From Pseudaquidulcibacter sp041917055 (lineage in GTDB: Bacteria > Pseudomonadota > Alphaproteobacteria > Caulobacterales > Aquidulcibacteraceae), in contig JAYRYJ010000001.1 in assembly GCA_041917055.1 (NCBI GenBank), positions 62,001 to 126,000 of the forward strand: a stretch of DNA of 64,000 bases, given 5' to 3'. The position numbers and the translations under genes were made by a program. The notes under the pieces are model-generated. The model had not been told where the DNA came from. It was given only the letters and a program-made list of their open reading frames with translations, and did no database searches. This document shows positions 33,956-42,770 of the stretch, in pieces. The first letter of the stretch is position 1; each line of letters begins with the position of its first letter.

Positions 33956-36112
33956 TCAGTTCTTTTTTTGAACTTCTTTTACAATTTCATCAATACTTTT
34001 CACTTCGGGTGCCGGTTCGACCGGTTGTGCCTCGCCATTTGGATTTGCAGGCTGCGGTGCGGTTGGTTGCGGTGCTGCATTCGGGTCGCTTGGAACTGTA
34101 GAAGGTGCGCCACCTTCCCCGCTTATTGGCGGTGAATCAATTAATTGCGCATCGGATTCAATTGGTTCCGGTGTGAAGGCGGGTTCAGAAACCGTAATCG
34201 CCGGAAGCGCAAACGGTCTTGAAGGCGCACCTTGTAAAGCCTTAACCATAAAAGCACGCCAAATTCGTGCAGGTGCAGAACCGCCAGTGACTTTATTCAT
34301 TTGAATTTTGAAATCATCATTGCCAACCCAAACACCCGCTGCATATCCACCGGTAAAGCCGATAAACCATGCGTCGCGATAATCCGATGTCGTTCCGGTT
34401 TTGCCGCCCACCATATGATTTCCGATAATAGCGGCGCGTGCTGTTCCTGCTTCAACCACGTTTTTGAACATTAGGTTCATATTGCGAAGATTAGAATCGT
34501 CGATTTTACGGTCCAATTTCGGTGCTTGGCGTTCCCAAAGGATTTTTCCGGCACGTGTGCGAATGCGTTTAAAGCCAAATGGCGTGACCGCTGCACCACC
34601 ATTTGCAAAAGGAACATAAGCAGTTGTTAATTCCAAAGGTGTCACAACTTCCGTGCCCAGTGCCAAAGTGGATTCGGGTTCCAAACGTGTGCGAATTCCC
34701 AATTTGCGGGCAACGCGAATTACCGCATCGCGCCCCGCTTCTTCACCGATTAGGACAGCAACAGTGTTTATTGATTGAGTAAATGCACCTAAAAGGGTCA
34801 TTGCACCACGATATTTGCCATCGTAATTTTGCGGGGACCAATTGCCAACTTTAATCGGTGCGTCATTTCTTACGCTTTGTGGGGTTTCACCACGCTCAAA
34901 AGCCGCAAGATAAACAAAGGGCTTAAAGGCAGAGCCAGGTTGTCTTTTGGCCTCTGTCACGCGGTTGAATTCACTTTCATTATAGGCTTTGCCGCCGACC
35001 ATTGCGCGCACCGCACCATCACCTGAAATGGCGATTAATGCGCCCTGGGTCATGTTTAATTCTTTGCCGTTTTTGGCGATTTCGTCTGCCAAAGCGGTTT
35101 CGGCGGCTAATTGATGGCGCTTATCCAGTGTGGTTTCGACAATTATGTCTTCGGTAGGTTCACCGATTTCCGCGCCGACCAAAGGCTCAATCCAATCAAG
35201 AAAATAACCGATATTTGAACCGCGCGCCGAAGGAACAAAACGCAAAGGTTCTTTAACCGCTTGCATCCTTTGATCATGGGTTATTACACCCTCTTTTTCC
35301 ATAACATTCAAAACAACGGTCGCACGTTCGGCGGCACGTTTTGTTGATGAAACCGGATTGTATTTTGATGGCGCTTTTAGCATTCCCGCCAAAAGTGCGG
35401 CTTCGGAAATCGATAATTGTTGCGGAGTTTTGGCAAAATAACGCTCTGACGCCTCGGCAAGGCCATAAGCACCTGAACCAAAATAAACGCGCGCCAAATA
35501 TAGAGAAAGAATTTCATCTTTAGAAAAGCGACTTTCGAGCCATAAAGCTAATAATAATTCCTGTGCCTTACGTTTTAAATTTTGATCGGAGGAAAGAAAG
35601 AGGTTTTTCGCAAGCTGTTGCGTAAGGGTTGAACCGCCCTGCACTACACGCCCTGCTTTCATATTGACGACCATTGCACGCATAAGGCCGAATGGATCAA
35701 CACCGATATGGTGGTAAAATTTTCGGTCCTCAATTGCCAAAACTGCCTGCGGAACCCATTTTGGTATTGATTTTAGATCGACCGGCGGGGCATCTGCTGC
35801 ACCGCGCCTTTCGATAACTTCGCCATTAATATCAACATAAGTTATTGACGGTCTGTCAGTTTTTTTCCACAATTCTTCGGGATCAGGCAAATCAGAGGCG
35901 ACCCAAATAAATACCGCAACACCGACAACCGCCGCCCAAAGTGATGCGATTGCAAGCCAATAAAAAATTGTGCCCCAAAATCCACGACCAGGACGTTTTG
36001 GCGGCCTAGGCGGGCGGCGCGATTGTTGTGGCCTGCGACGCGGCGCATCATTATAGCCGCCACCATTTTGATAGCCGCCATTATTGCCATTATTTCGATT
36101 TCCACGCGCCAA
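33956..36112 (-). CDS. Penicillin-binding protein 1A (class A, bifunctional)
   Basis: 718 aa. A basic, proline/Arg-rich cytoplasmic start, one membrane helix (LAIASLWAAVVGVAVFIWVA), a GT51 transglycosylase with IEDRKFYHHIGVDP and GGSTLTQQLAKNLF, and a transpeptidase with S394-A-F-K, the SxN motif in SQSINT and K571-T-G-T. It polymerises and cross-links peptidoglycan in the periplasm. The tail is a long Pro/Ala/Glu-rich segment ending EIVKEVQKKN, likely disordered. Confidence 0.95.
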   Translation of the reverse strand: MARGNRNNGNNGGYQNGGGYNDAPRRRPQQSRRPPRPPKRPGRGFWGTIFYWLAIASLWAAVVGVAVFIWVASDLPDPEELWKKTDRPSITYVDINGEVIERRGAADAPPVDLKSIPKWVPQAVLAIEDRKFYHHIGVDPFGLMRAMVVNMKAGRVVQGGSTLTQQLAKNLFLSSDQNLKRKAQELLLALWLESRFSKDEILSLYLARVYFGSGAYGLAEASERYFAKTPQQLSISEAALLAGMLKAPSKYNPVSSTKRAAERATVVLNVMEKEGVITHDQRMQAVKEPLRFVPSARGSNIGYFLDWIEPLVGAEIGEPTEDIIVETTLDKRHQLAAETALADEIAKNGKELNMTQGALIAISGDGAVRAMVGGKAYNESEFNRVTEAKRQPGSAFKPFVYLAAFERGETPQSVRNDAPIKVGNWSPQNYDGKYRGAMTLLGAFTQSINTVAVLIGEEAGRDAVIRVARKLGIRTRLEPESTLALGTEVVTPLELTTAYVPFANGGAAVTPFGFKRIRTRAGKILWERQAPKLDRKIDDSNLRNMNLMFKNVVEAGTARAAIIGNHMVGGKTGTTSDYRDAWFIGFTGGYAAGVWVGNDDFKIQMNKVTGGSAPARIWRAFMVKALQGAPSRPFALPAITVSEPAFTPEPIESDAQLIDSPPISGEGGAPSTVPSDPNAAPQPTAPQPANPNGEAQPVEPAPEVKSIDEIVKEVQKKN

Positions 36113-36286
36113 ATTTTGCCCCTTAGGCCATAGAGGATAAGGAATATTTAATCAAAGTTAATGATTTATGAATTTTGTCAATCTTCACGCTGCACGCATA
36201 TAATTATGAATGGGGCAAAATTGTGTTTGCGTAAAAAATATTACAGCGCTTTCAAAAAATTTTCTTTTCGCATTTTTGGAAAGGAT

Positions 36287-37639
36287 TTATGTTTTTTTGA
36301 AACGCGCAATGAAAAAACCGTCCAAGCCACCATTTTCTTTTAGCAAATAAGTCAGGATACGCACCGTTCCATTGTCATTGATTGCCTCTTTAATGCCATA
36401 AATCTCAACGGCATCAATGGGCGAGATTTCGAGGCCGTTTTCAATTGCAGTGGCAATTGCGATCTCGCCCTCCTCGACCTCCAACGAACATACAGCGTAA
36501 ATAAGGGTGCCGCCTTTTTTTAGGCCCTTTGCCGCAGATTTCACCATTTCACTTTGAGTTTTTAGGAATTGCGGTAGATTATTCGGGTTCTTAATCCATA
36601 AAGTTTCGGGGTTTCTTCTTAAAGTTCCGGTGGCACTACACGGTGCGTCAAGCAATATTTTGTCCCATTTTTCGATACCGCACATTTCAATCGCATCACC
36701 GCAAATGACATTTGCCGTTTGTTTCGTGCGCGTCAAATTTTCAATAATATTATTTATACGATTGGGATTTATATCGATTGCACTAACATCTGCGCCTGCA
36801 TCGCATAATTGCATGGTTTTACCACCGGGTGCGGCGCACATATCAAGGATTTTTTCGCCCGATTTGGCACCAATTAATTTGGCGGGCAGTGCGGCGGCGG
36901 CATTTTGAATCCAAATATCGCCATTCACCCACAATTTATGCCCTAAAAAACCATTGGGCGAATTTCCGACCCGCAAAATATTTTCAAGCCAAACCCCACC
37001 AAAATCATTGGCCAATTCGTCTTTTTCTTGTTGTGAAACGCGCGATTTTGCACAAAAATCTAAACCGACATAATCGAGTAAAGTCATGGCAATTTGTTCG
37101 GTTTTTTCGGGACCATATTCATTCGATAGTCGCGCGCGCCAAACCATTGGCAATAGGTCTAAATAATTAAATTCATCGCGCGGCGCACTTGTCGCGCGTC
37201 GCAATACAGCATTCACCAAGCCCTTCATACCAAAGCTGATTTTTTGTGATTTTGCCAGTTCGACCGCAGTATCAATAATTGAATGAATAGGCGCAATATC
37301 GGCAAAAAACTGCCCCATAGATATGCGAAGAATAGCACGCACAAAAAACGCGGTTTCCGGCAGTGGATTTTGCAAAAATTGCGAAAGCCTTAAATCAATC
37401 ACACCCAAATATCTAAGCGTGGACTTTACAATATTTGCGCTAAATGCACGATCGCGACCACCCAATTGATTAAATTCGGCACATTGCGCCATTGCCTCAT
37501 CAAGGGTTTTGTTTTTTTCAATGATTTCAATCATTAATAAAGCCGCCGCGAGGCGGGCGGAATCTATGCGCAGATTTGGCCTTTGGTTGGTTTTGAACGC
37601 AGGTCTATTCGGTCGGTTTTGATTTCTATTATTTTTCAC
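36287..37639 (-). CDS. RsmB-family RNA m5C methyltransferase
   Basis: 450 aa. A NusB-like N-terminal domain (ERDRAF-like GGRDRAFSANIVKSTLRYLG; IHSIIDTAVELAK) is followed by a SAM-binding Rossmann domain: MCAAPGGKTMQL, then the PC motif in LDAPCSATGTLRRNP and the second catalytic Cys in YAVCSLEVEEGE. Both Cys of the m5C-RNA methyltransferase mechanism are kept. It is likely the 16S rRNA C967-type enzyme, although paralogues acting on other RNAs exist. Confidence 0.9.
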   Translation of the reverse strand: MKNNRNQNRPNRPAFKTNQRPNLRIDSARLAAALLMIEIIEKNKTLDEAMAQCAEFNQLGGRDRAFSANIVKSTLRYLGVIDLRLSQFLQNPLPETAFFVRAILRISMGQFFADIAPIHSIIDTAVELAKSQKISFGMKGLVNAVLRRATSAPRDEFNYLDLLPMVWRARLSNEYGPEKTEQIAMTLLDYVGLDFCAKSRVSQQEKDELANDFGGVWLENILRVGNSPNGFLGHKLWVNGDIWIQNAAAALPAKLIGAKSGEKILDMCAAPGGKTMQLCDAGADVSAIDINPNRINNIIENLTRTKQTANVICGDAIEMCGIEKWDKILLDAPCSATGTLRRNPETLWIKNPNNLPQFLKTQSEMVKSAAKGLKKGGTLIYAVCSLEVEEGEIAIATAIENGLEISPIDAVEIYGIKEAINDNGTVRILTYLLKENGGLDGFFIARFKKT

Positions 37640-37733
37640 AAAATTCAGGTGCGCTGAAGGCCATTAAAAATCAAGCCCCAGAAACACCATTGTAACACTT
37701 GAACCAAATCGCTTATCCTTCTATTTTCATCAA

Positions 37734-37928
37734 ATGACCGAGAGTGAGAATTCGCAACAAACGCAAAAAAAACCTTTAACCCCAGAAGCAATGCGCGCCC
37801 TAGCTGAGGCGGAGGAGAGGCGCAAAGCACACATTAAAGCCATGCCAAAAGAATTCGGTGGTCGCGACGGCCCCGAACCAACACGCTTTAATGATTGGGA
37901 AAAAAAGGGCATCGCCCATGATTTCTAA
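37734..37928 (+). CDS. DUF1674 / SDHAF4-like succinate dehydrogenase assembly factor
   Basis: 64 aa. The C-terminal half EFGGRDGPEPTRFNDWEKKG and the final AHDF are the invariant DUF1674 block found in mitochondrial SDHAF4, which binds flavinylated SdhA. The N-terminal half is a charged helix of low conservation. It overlaps the following HAD gene by 11 nt; the divergent rsmB-family gene on the other side is also the usual neighbour in alphaproteobacteria. Confidence 0.9.
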   Translation: MTESENSQQTQKKPLTPEAMRALAEAEERRKAHIKAMPKEFGGRDGPEPTRFNDWEKKGIAHDF

Positions 37929-38601
37929 TGGGACGGTAACGCCGCAATTAATCATTTTCGATTGCGATGGCGTATTAATTGATAGCGAAATCATTGCCTC
38001 GCGTATTGAGGCGCAGGTCGCAAATGAATTAGGTCATAATATAAGTGCCGATGAAATTTGCACAAAATACATGGGCATGCCGCACCGCGTATTGTGGCAA
38101 AATATTTTCGCCGAAATCGGAAAAACCATGCCCGAGGATTTTCTTGAGTTGCAAAAACAAAGGCTTGTAAAAGCATTCGCCCAAGAATTGAAGCCGATTG
38201 ATAAAATCGCCGAAACTCTTGCCAATCTTCCAATGGCAAAATGTGTTGCTTCTTCAACCCATAAAACTCAGTTGATTGAAAATTTGCGGACAACCAATTT
38301 ATTGAATTTTTTCGAAAATAACGTCTTTTCCGTAAGTGAAGTCGAAAAGCCAAAACCGCACCCCGATGTTTTTTTGTTTGCCGCAAAAGAAATGGGTTTT
38401 GACACAAATGATTGCTTGGTAATCGAAGATTCGGTGCCGGGAATTCGCGCCGCAAAGGCAGCAGGTATGCGCGTTTTTGGATTTTTGGGCGGTTCACACA
38501 TTCGTGATGGTCATGGCAATTCCTTATTGGAAAATGGCGCGGAATTAGTTTTTGAAAGTTTTGAAGACTTTGCGGCATTAGGGTCAGGACTCACTAATTA
38601 A
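37918..38601 (+). CDS. HAD-superfamily hydrolase (phosphoglycolate/beta-phosphoglucomutase-like)
   Basis: 227 aa from the ATG at 37918. Motif I is FDCDGVLIDSE, motif II VASSTHKTQL, motif III Lys in SEVEKPKPHPDVF, motif IV VIEDSVPGIRAAKAAGM. The alpha-helical cap between motifs I and II is of the C1 type. The substrate is probably a small sugar phosphate. A longer frame back to 37858 would overlap the DUF1674 gene more and lacks a conserved start. Confidence 0.9.
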   Translation: MISNGTVTPQLIIFDCDGVLIDSEIIASRIEAQVANELGHNISADEICTKYMGMPHRVLWQNIFAEIGKTMPEDFLELQKQRLVKAFAQELKPIDKIAETLANLPMAKCVASSTHKTQLIENLRTTNLLNFFENNVFSVSEVEKPKPHPDVFLFAAKEMGFDTNDCLVIEDSVPGIRAAKAAGMRVFGFLGGSHIRDGHGNSLLENGAELVFESFEDFAALGSGLTN

Positions 38602-38727
38602 CGAAAATGAATTACGCCTGCCCCATTGTGAACCGCTTTTCTATCCTTTGGAATAAATCCGCCACAGCATTCCCTATTTAAGTGTAAAGGCTTGAAATTC
38701 ACCTCTATTTAGCGCTTTTTGTCGGCA

Positions 38728-38742
38728 TTAACACTTTATTAA
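38728..38742. promoter_or_regulatory. Candidate CtrA box (TTAA-N7-TTAA)
   Basis: Exact TTAA-N7-TTAA, the full CtrA consensus half-site spacing, located 18 nt before the ATG at 38761. ChpT, which feeds CtrA, is encoded in the same window. Control by CtrA is inferred from the motif alone. Confidence 0.5.
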
Positions 38743-38760
38743 GGCAATTTTGCCGCGCGG

Positions 38761-39813
38761 ATGAGTTGTAACATGTCAAGATCTAAGGTTCTTTTGGGTG
38801 GTTCTGTAATTGCAATTTCAATGGGAATTGCCAGTTTCGCCAAGGCACAAGATAATTGTGTGATTAATAATAGCCCACCTATGCATTGCGGTGGCGCTGT
38901 TAAAGTCATTGAGCGTATTGAAGTTAATGCACCGGTTCAATATAGCGCGGCGCAATACTCGAATGTCGCGGTTGAAACCAATAATACCGGCATGCCGCAA
39001 ATGCATTCAATGGGTGGTCAGTGCAATATGGCACATGCTGCTATGCCGTGCGGCACCGATTTATCTGGTGATATAAGTTCAGCCTATGCAGCATCAGGGT
39101 CTTACAGCAACAACACCGCTAATTCAGGGATGGTGATTGACAATCAATATAGTTCGGTTTCGAATTTTTCTGGAACAGGCTATTTTTATAATAGTGGCGA
39201 AATGGTCTCGCCACAACCGAATGTAAATCAAATAGATTCTTATGGTGTGTCACAAACATACTCAAATGGCCCTAATTATTCTTATGGCAATGAAACTGCG
39301 GTTAAATATGTATATGGCTCGCAAATGGCAAATCCGCATGGCGAGAATTATCATTATGTAGGCGTTGGACCTATCCCTCAAAAAGTTCCGCAGGTTCCAG
39401 TAAATTATTATGGCGGCGTAGCAGGTGTTCCGGCCAATGTGCCGCAAAATCCAAATATGCCCAATTATTCAGGCGCACCAATTAACCCAATGGTTTCAGG
39501 CGGAACTTATTATGGTCAATATAATGGTGGCAATTATCCGATTTCGTCGGCACCTGGCTATCAAAATTCAGTCTATTCAATGCCTGTTCGCGGCATGCCA
39601 ATTCCAAGCGGTGCAATTCCGAAATCATTTTACTTTGGCGCTATTGCGTCAGGCGTAGGTTTCCCAACTCAAACCGGATATTTGGGCGGCGGTTCGGTTT
39701 ATTATGGCGGCGGATCGCGCTTCTCTGGCGTTGTCGGTCGTTCACCAACCCCACTTATTCCGCCAGGTAATGGCAAAGGCAAAGCGCCACCGCCACCACC
39801 ACCAACCAATTAA
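38761..39813 (+). CDS. Exported low-complexity Asn/Gly/Ser/Tyr-rich protein
   Basis: 350 aa. A signal peptide (VLLGGSVIAISMGIASFAKA-Q) precedes a mature protein dominated by Asn, Gly, Ser, Tyr and Pro, with frequent NYSG, YGG and VNYYGG phrases, a glycine-rich segment GGGSVYYGGG near residue 305 and a terminal PPPPPP run. Four Cys residues sit in the first 100 residues (DNCVINN, MHCGG, GGQCNM, PCGTD). No domain is recognised; the composition resembles surface or extracellular structural proteins. It has a CtrA box upstream and a strong terminator downstream, so it forms a single-gene unit. A second ATG at 38773 is possible. Confidence 0.7.
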   Translation: MSCNMSRSKVLLGGSVIAISMGIASFAKAQDNCVINNSPPMHCGGAVKVIERIEVNAPVQYSAAQYSNVAVETNNTGMPQMHSMGGQCNMAHAAMPCGTDLSGDISSAYAASGSYSNNTANSGMVIDNQYSSVSNFSGTGYFYNSGEMVSPQPNVNQIDSYGVSQTYSNGPNYSYGNETAVKYVYGSQMANPHGENYHYVGVGPIPQKVPQVPVNYYGGVAGVPANVPQNPNMPNYSGAPINPMVSGGTYYGQYNGGNYPISSAPGYQNSVYSMPVRGMPIPSGAIPKSFYFGAIASGVGFPTQTGYLGGGSVYYGGGSRFSGVVGRSPTPLIPPGNGKGKAPPPPPPTN

Positions 39814-39833
39814 TTGGCAATAAATTATTGCTT

Positions 39834-39869
39834 AAAAGGCAAAATGTCGCAACGGCATTTTGCCTTTTT
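39834..39869 (+). terminator. Strong rho-independent terminator
   Basis: A perfect 13-bp stem (arms 39834-39846 and 39856-39868, AAAAGGCAAAATG/CATTTTGCCTTTT) with a 9-nt loop and a T-run, 20 nt after the stop of the exported protein. It rules out a start for the next gene upstream of 39870. Confidence 0.9.
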
Positions 39870-39919
39870 CTTTGGCACGCCTTTTGCGACGGTTTTGGAA
39901 ATTGCAAAGCGAGGTCGAA

Positions 39920-40600
39920 ATGCTTGACGTTCTAGAACCACAAATCATGCCACGTCCAAACCAAAAAGAATGGTGGGAAGGCAATCCGTTAGATATTCCA
40001 TTATTGGGCGAAGACGAAGATAATGCTTCGGTTTTCGTGCTTCACAACGCGCTTTCACAAGTTCAATGTAAGACATTGATTGATGCGTTTGAAAGAAATT
40101 TCGAAGAACGCGCAGAGCATACAGGTATCTCATTTTGGGACGGTCGTTATATTCAATTCCACGACATTATGGACAGGGAAATTGATGCGGCGCGCATCAT
40201 GCAACAAATCAGATTGATTGCCTCTATGTATATTACCAATGAATTTATGGTAGAGGCACCGATTTATCCCGATACTGCGCAAATTGTGCGCTGGAAACCA
40301 GGAATGAGCATGCACCCCCATGCTGATAATTTAAAACCGGATGGCAGTGCGAATATTTCACCGCATCGGGATTTTACCGCCATTGCCTATCTCAATGACG
40401 ATTATGAGGGCGGACATACATATTTCCCCGGTCTTGGAATTCGCGTTGCGCCTAAAGCGGGAACAATTGTAATGTTTGGCGCAGGCTATGATTATGTTCA
40501 CGGCGTTTCCGAAGTTACAAAAGGCACGCGCTATATGTATTCTGGTTGGTTTACTTATGATAAAGACTGGCTTGATGTAAGCGCTGCGAAGATTATTTGA
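39920..40600 (+). CDS. 2-oxoglutarate/Fe(II) dioxygenase, prolyl-4-hydroxylase-like
   Basis: 226 aa. The iron triad is H134-A-D136 (MSMHPHADNL) and H194 (YDYVHGVSEV), with R204 (KGTRYMYSGWF) positioned to bind 2-oxoglutarate: the P4Hc/2OG-FeII pattern. The target (protein proline, other residue or small molecule) is unknown. ATG 39920 is preceded by gaggtcgaa; the frame's earlier start would fall in the upstream terminator. Confidence 0.85.
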   Translation: MLDVLEPQIMPRPNQKEWWEGNPLDIPLLGEDEDNASVFVLHNALSQVQCKTLIDAFERNFEERAEHTGISFWDGRYIQFHDIMDREIDAARIMQQIRLIASMYITNEFMVEAPIYPDTAQIVRWKPGMSMHPHADNLKPDGSANISPHRDFTAIAYLNDDYEGGHTYFPGLGIRVAPKAGTIVMFGAGYDYVHGVSEVTKGTRYMYSGWFTYDKDWLDVSAAKII

Positions 40601-40699
40601 AGGCCGTAACTTCTTCAATGTAATTGCCTCGAATTGCCCAGTGGGTATGGTTGAATAATGAGTTTGCGCGGTTTATTAGGCGCCATAGAGGTTTAATTC

Positions 40700-42019
40700 A
40701 TGATTCCCCGTTATTCGCGCCCTGAAATGGTTTCCATTTGGTCACAAGAAACCAAATTTCGCATTTGGTTTGAAATTGAGGCACACGCCACCAATAAACT
40801 TGCCGAACTTGGCGTAGTTCCGCAAGAGGCCGCCAAAAACATCTGGGAAAAAGGCTCTGCTGCAGTTTTTGATGTTGCGAAAATTGATGCGATTGAAGCG
40901 GAAGTTAAGCACGATGTTATTGCCTTCCTTACGCATTTGGCGGAATTTATCGGTGAAGATAGCCGCTTTGTGCATCAAGGCCTGACTTCCTCTGACGTTT
41001 TGGACACTTGCCTTGCGGTGCAATTAAACCGCGCATCGGATTTATTGATTAAAGGCACTGATAGGGTTTTGGCTGCGCTTAAAAAGCGTGCTTTTGAACA
41101 CAAATATACAATTCGCATTGGTCGTTCGCATGGTATTCACGCCGAACCGACAACTTTCGGGCTTACACTTGCGCGCTTTTATGCAGAATTTACGCGTGCA
41201 AAGGAGAGATTGTTAATTGCGCAAAAAGAAATTGCGACTTGCGCAATATCGGGTGCAGTTGGCACATTTGCACAAATCAATCCATTGGTTGAAGAACATG
41301 TTGCGGCGCAATTAGGTTTGCAACCTGAACCGATTTCCACCCAAGTCATTCCGCGCGATAGACACGCCGCTTTCTTTTGCGCTTTGGCGGTCGTTGCCTC
41401 ATCAATCGAAAATCTTGCAATCGAAATTCGCCATATGCAGCGCACCGAAGTTTTGGAAGCCGAAGAGTTTTTTAGCAAAGGGCAAAAAGGCTCATCCGCA
41501 ATGCCACACAAACGCAATCCGGTTTTGACTGAGAATTTAACGGGCTTGGCGCGTCTTGTTCGCTCGGCCTGTGTCCCTGCTTTGGAAAATGTTGCGCTTT
41601 GGCATGAACGCGACATTTCGCACTCTTCTGTTGAACGCGGTATTGGGCCAGATGCCACAATCACCCTTGATTTTGCTTTAAATCGTTTGGCGGGTGTTGT
41701 TGAGAATCTATTGGTCTATCCAGAGAATATGAAAGCGAATTTGGATTTGTTGGGCGGGCTTCATAATTCGCAAAACGTGCTTTTGGCTTTGACGCAAAAA
41801 GGCGTTATGCGCGAAGATGCTTATCGACTTGTGCAACGCAATGCGATGGAAGTGTGGAATTTGCGCGGCGGTCGCCCGGCAGATGCGCTAATTTCGCGCT
41901 TAAAGAAAGACCCTGATGTCAATTCACGCCTTAGTAATGACGAACTTGAAGCATTATTTGACGATTCAAAACATTTGAAGCATGTTGACGTTTCATTTAA
42001 ACGAGTTTTTGGAGAATAA
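40700..42019 (+). CDS. purB: Adenylosuccinate lyase
   Basis: 439 aa, fumarase/aspartase superfamily, with the signature GSSAMPHKRNP and the catalytic regions TSSDVLDT and RSHGIHAEPTTFG. It acts twice in purine synthesis (SAICAR to AICAR, and adenylosuccinate to AMP). Confidence 0.97.
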   Translation: MIPRYSRPEMVSIWSQETKFRIWFEIEAHATNKLAELGVVPQEAAKNIWEKGSAAVFDVAKIDAIEAEVKHDVIAFLTHLAEFIGEDSRFVHQGLTSSDVLDTCLAVQLNRASDLLIKGTDRVLAALKKRAFEHKYTIRIGRSHGIHAEPTTFGLTLARFYAEFTRAKERLLIAQKEIATCAISGAVGTFAQINPLVEEHVAAQLGLQPEPISTQVIPRDRHAAFFCALAVVASSIENLAIEIRHMQRTEVLEAEEFFSKGQKGSSAMPHKRNPVLTENLTGLARLVRSACVPALENVALWHERDISHSSVERGIGPDATITLDFALNRLAGVVENLLVYPENMKANLDLLGGLHNSQNVLLALTQKGVMREDAYRLVQRNAMEVWNLRGGRPADALISRLKKDPDVNSRLSNDELEALFDDSKHLKHVDVSFKRVFGE

Positions 42020-42029
42020 TTTATTTCAA

Positions 42030-42165
42030 AAACGCGAAAGACCCCGCCAACAGACGAGGTCTTTCCGACCACTCAACAACCCCAAAGGCTTGGTATAGCC
42101 ACGCTGAGGTTGGCTGCCCAAATTAAGGACAGTCTCCAAGCCCGATGCAAAAGCAGAGCGGGAAC
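42030..42165 (-). ncRNA. Candidate small RNA with own promoter and terminator, rod-like fold
   Basis: About 136 nt, minus strand. A near-consensus sigma70 promoter (TTGACT, 17-nt spacer, TATAAG) starts it near 42165; a terminator hairpin (42036-42065) ends it. Between them no ORF is plausible. By eye the RNA forms a rod: an outer stem CCGCTC/GAGTGG, a large internal bubble, an inner stem GGCTTGG/CCAAGCC, and an apical stem AGCCA/TGGCT. That outline (closing stem, central bubble, long apical hairpin) resembles 6S RNA, but the primary sequence was not recognised. It lies between purB and the PemK-like toxin gene. Confidence 0.6.
42036..42065 (-). terminator. Terminator hairpin of the candidate small RNA (also downstream of purB)
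   Basis: An 8-bp stem GAAAGACC/GGTCTTTC (arms 42036-42043 and 42058-42065) extended by a few inner pairs. On the minus strand it is followed by TCGCGTTTTTG; on the plus strand there is no T-run, so it fits the small RNA better than purB, though it may act in both directions. Confidence 0.65.
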
Positions 42166-42171
42166 GCTTTG

Positions 42172-42200
42172 CTTATACCATAGACACTGTTCTTAGTCAA
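42172..42200 (-). promoter_or_regulatory. Sigma70-type promoter of the candidate small RNA
   Basis: TTGACT at 42195-42200 and TATAAG at 42172-42177 (minus strand) are separated by exactly 17 nt. Transcription would begin near 42165. It is the clearest promoter in the window. Confidence 0.7.
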
Positions 42201-42208
42201 GAAAAATC

Positions 42209-42619
42209 TTATCTAAAGCCAAGGGCAATCAAGACCCTTTCCCTTATTTCTTTGAATTGTTCGGGAGTAACTTTGCCAGAAACAAATACTCGTTTGTAAG
42301 TAGAAGAATTTCTGCCAGCCCTAAATCGATCCAATCTGTCAATCGAAACTCTCGCAATCATGTCGCCTTTTATCCACATAGATTTTGCGTCAAATGGATG
42401 CGGAAGTGGAGTTTCAAGCGTTAATTCAAAATGGTATGGTTCAATAATTGTGGGTTGAGTTGTACTGAGCGAAACTACCGTCACCAATTTATTCACCCGC
42501 CTCAAGCGTGGAGAAATAATGACGACTGGGCGAAGTTTTGTCATTTCGGGAGAAATGAATCCAGTGTCAAAATTGCATAGCAAGATTTCTCCGGCGGAAG
42601 GATAATAAGAAAGCGGCAT
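42209..42619 (-). CDS. PemK/MazF-family toxin-like protein without visible antitoxin
   Basis: 136 aa. PSAGEILLCNF, then EMTKLRPVVIISP and VVSLSTTQP match the PemK/MazF fold core, including the Arg-Pro-Val-Val strand that carries the catalytic Arg and the SxS/TT loop. Members are sequence-specific endoribonucleases usually paired with a small antitoxin immediately upstream. Here the 150 nt upstream hold no antitoxin-sized frame, and the downstream neighbour is the candidate small RNA. It may be a solitary toxin, or an inactive remnant. Confidence 0.8.
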   Translation of the reverse strand: MPLSYYPSAGEILLCNFDTGFISPEMTKLRPVVIISPRLRRVNKLVTVVSLSTTQPTIIEPYHFELTLETPLPHPFDAKSMWIKGDMIARVSIDRLDRFRAGRNSSTYKRVFVSGKVTPEQFKEIRERVLIALGFR

Positions 42620-42770
42620 TTTCTTATATTAATTGAAACATTTACAAATTCAATTATAAAATCCAAAAGCTCTGAATTGGAATGTCATAATGCAAACACA
42701 AACTATTGAGGAATTGTTTCAATAGTTTAATGGTGGTCGGAATCAATAATGTGAATAGGTGTTTTTAGAA

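Noticed and set aside
36113..36343. Small plus-strand frame between the PBP1A and RsmB-family genes
   Set aside because: It runs into the antisense of the methyltransferase gene, lacks a ribosome site and has no recognisable domain.
37858..37917. Longer N-terminus for the HAD gene
   Set aside because: The extra residues are translated from the overlapping DUF1674 gene, whereas the ATG at 37918 gives the normal HAD start.
42690..42725. 11-codon frame upstream of bolA as a leader peptide gene
   Set aside because: It is short, without regulatory codons or attenuator stems nearby; mentioned only as a possibility.
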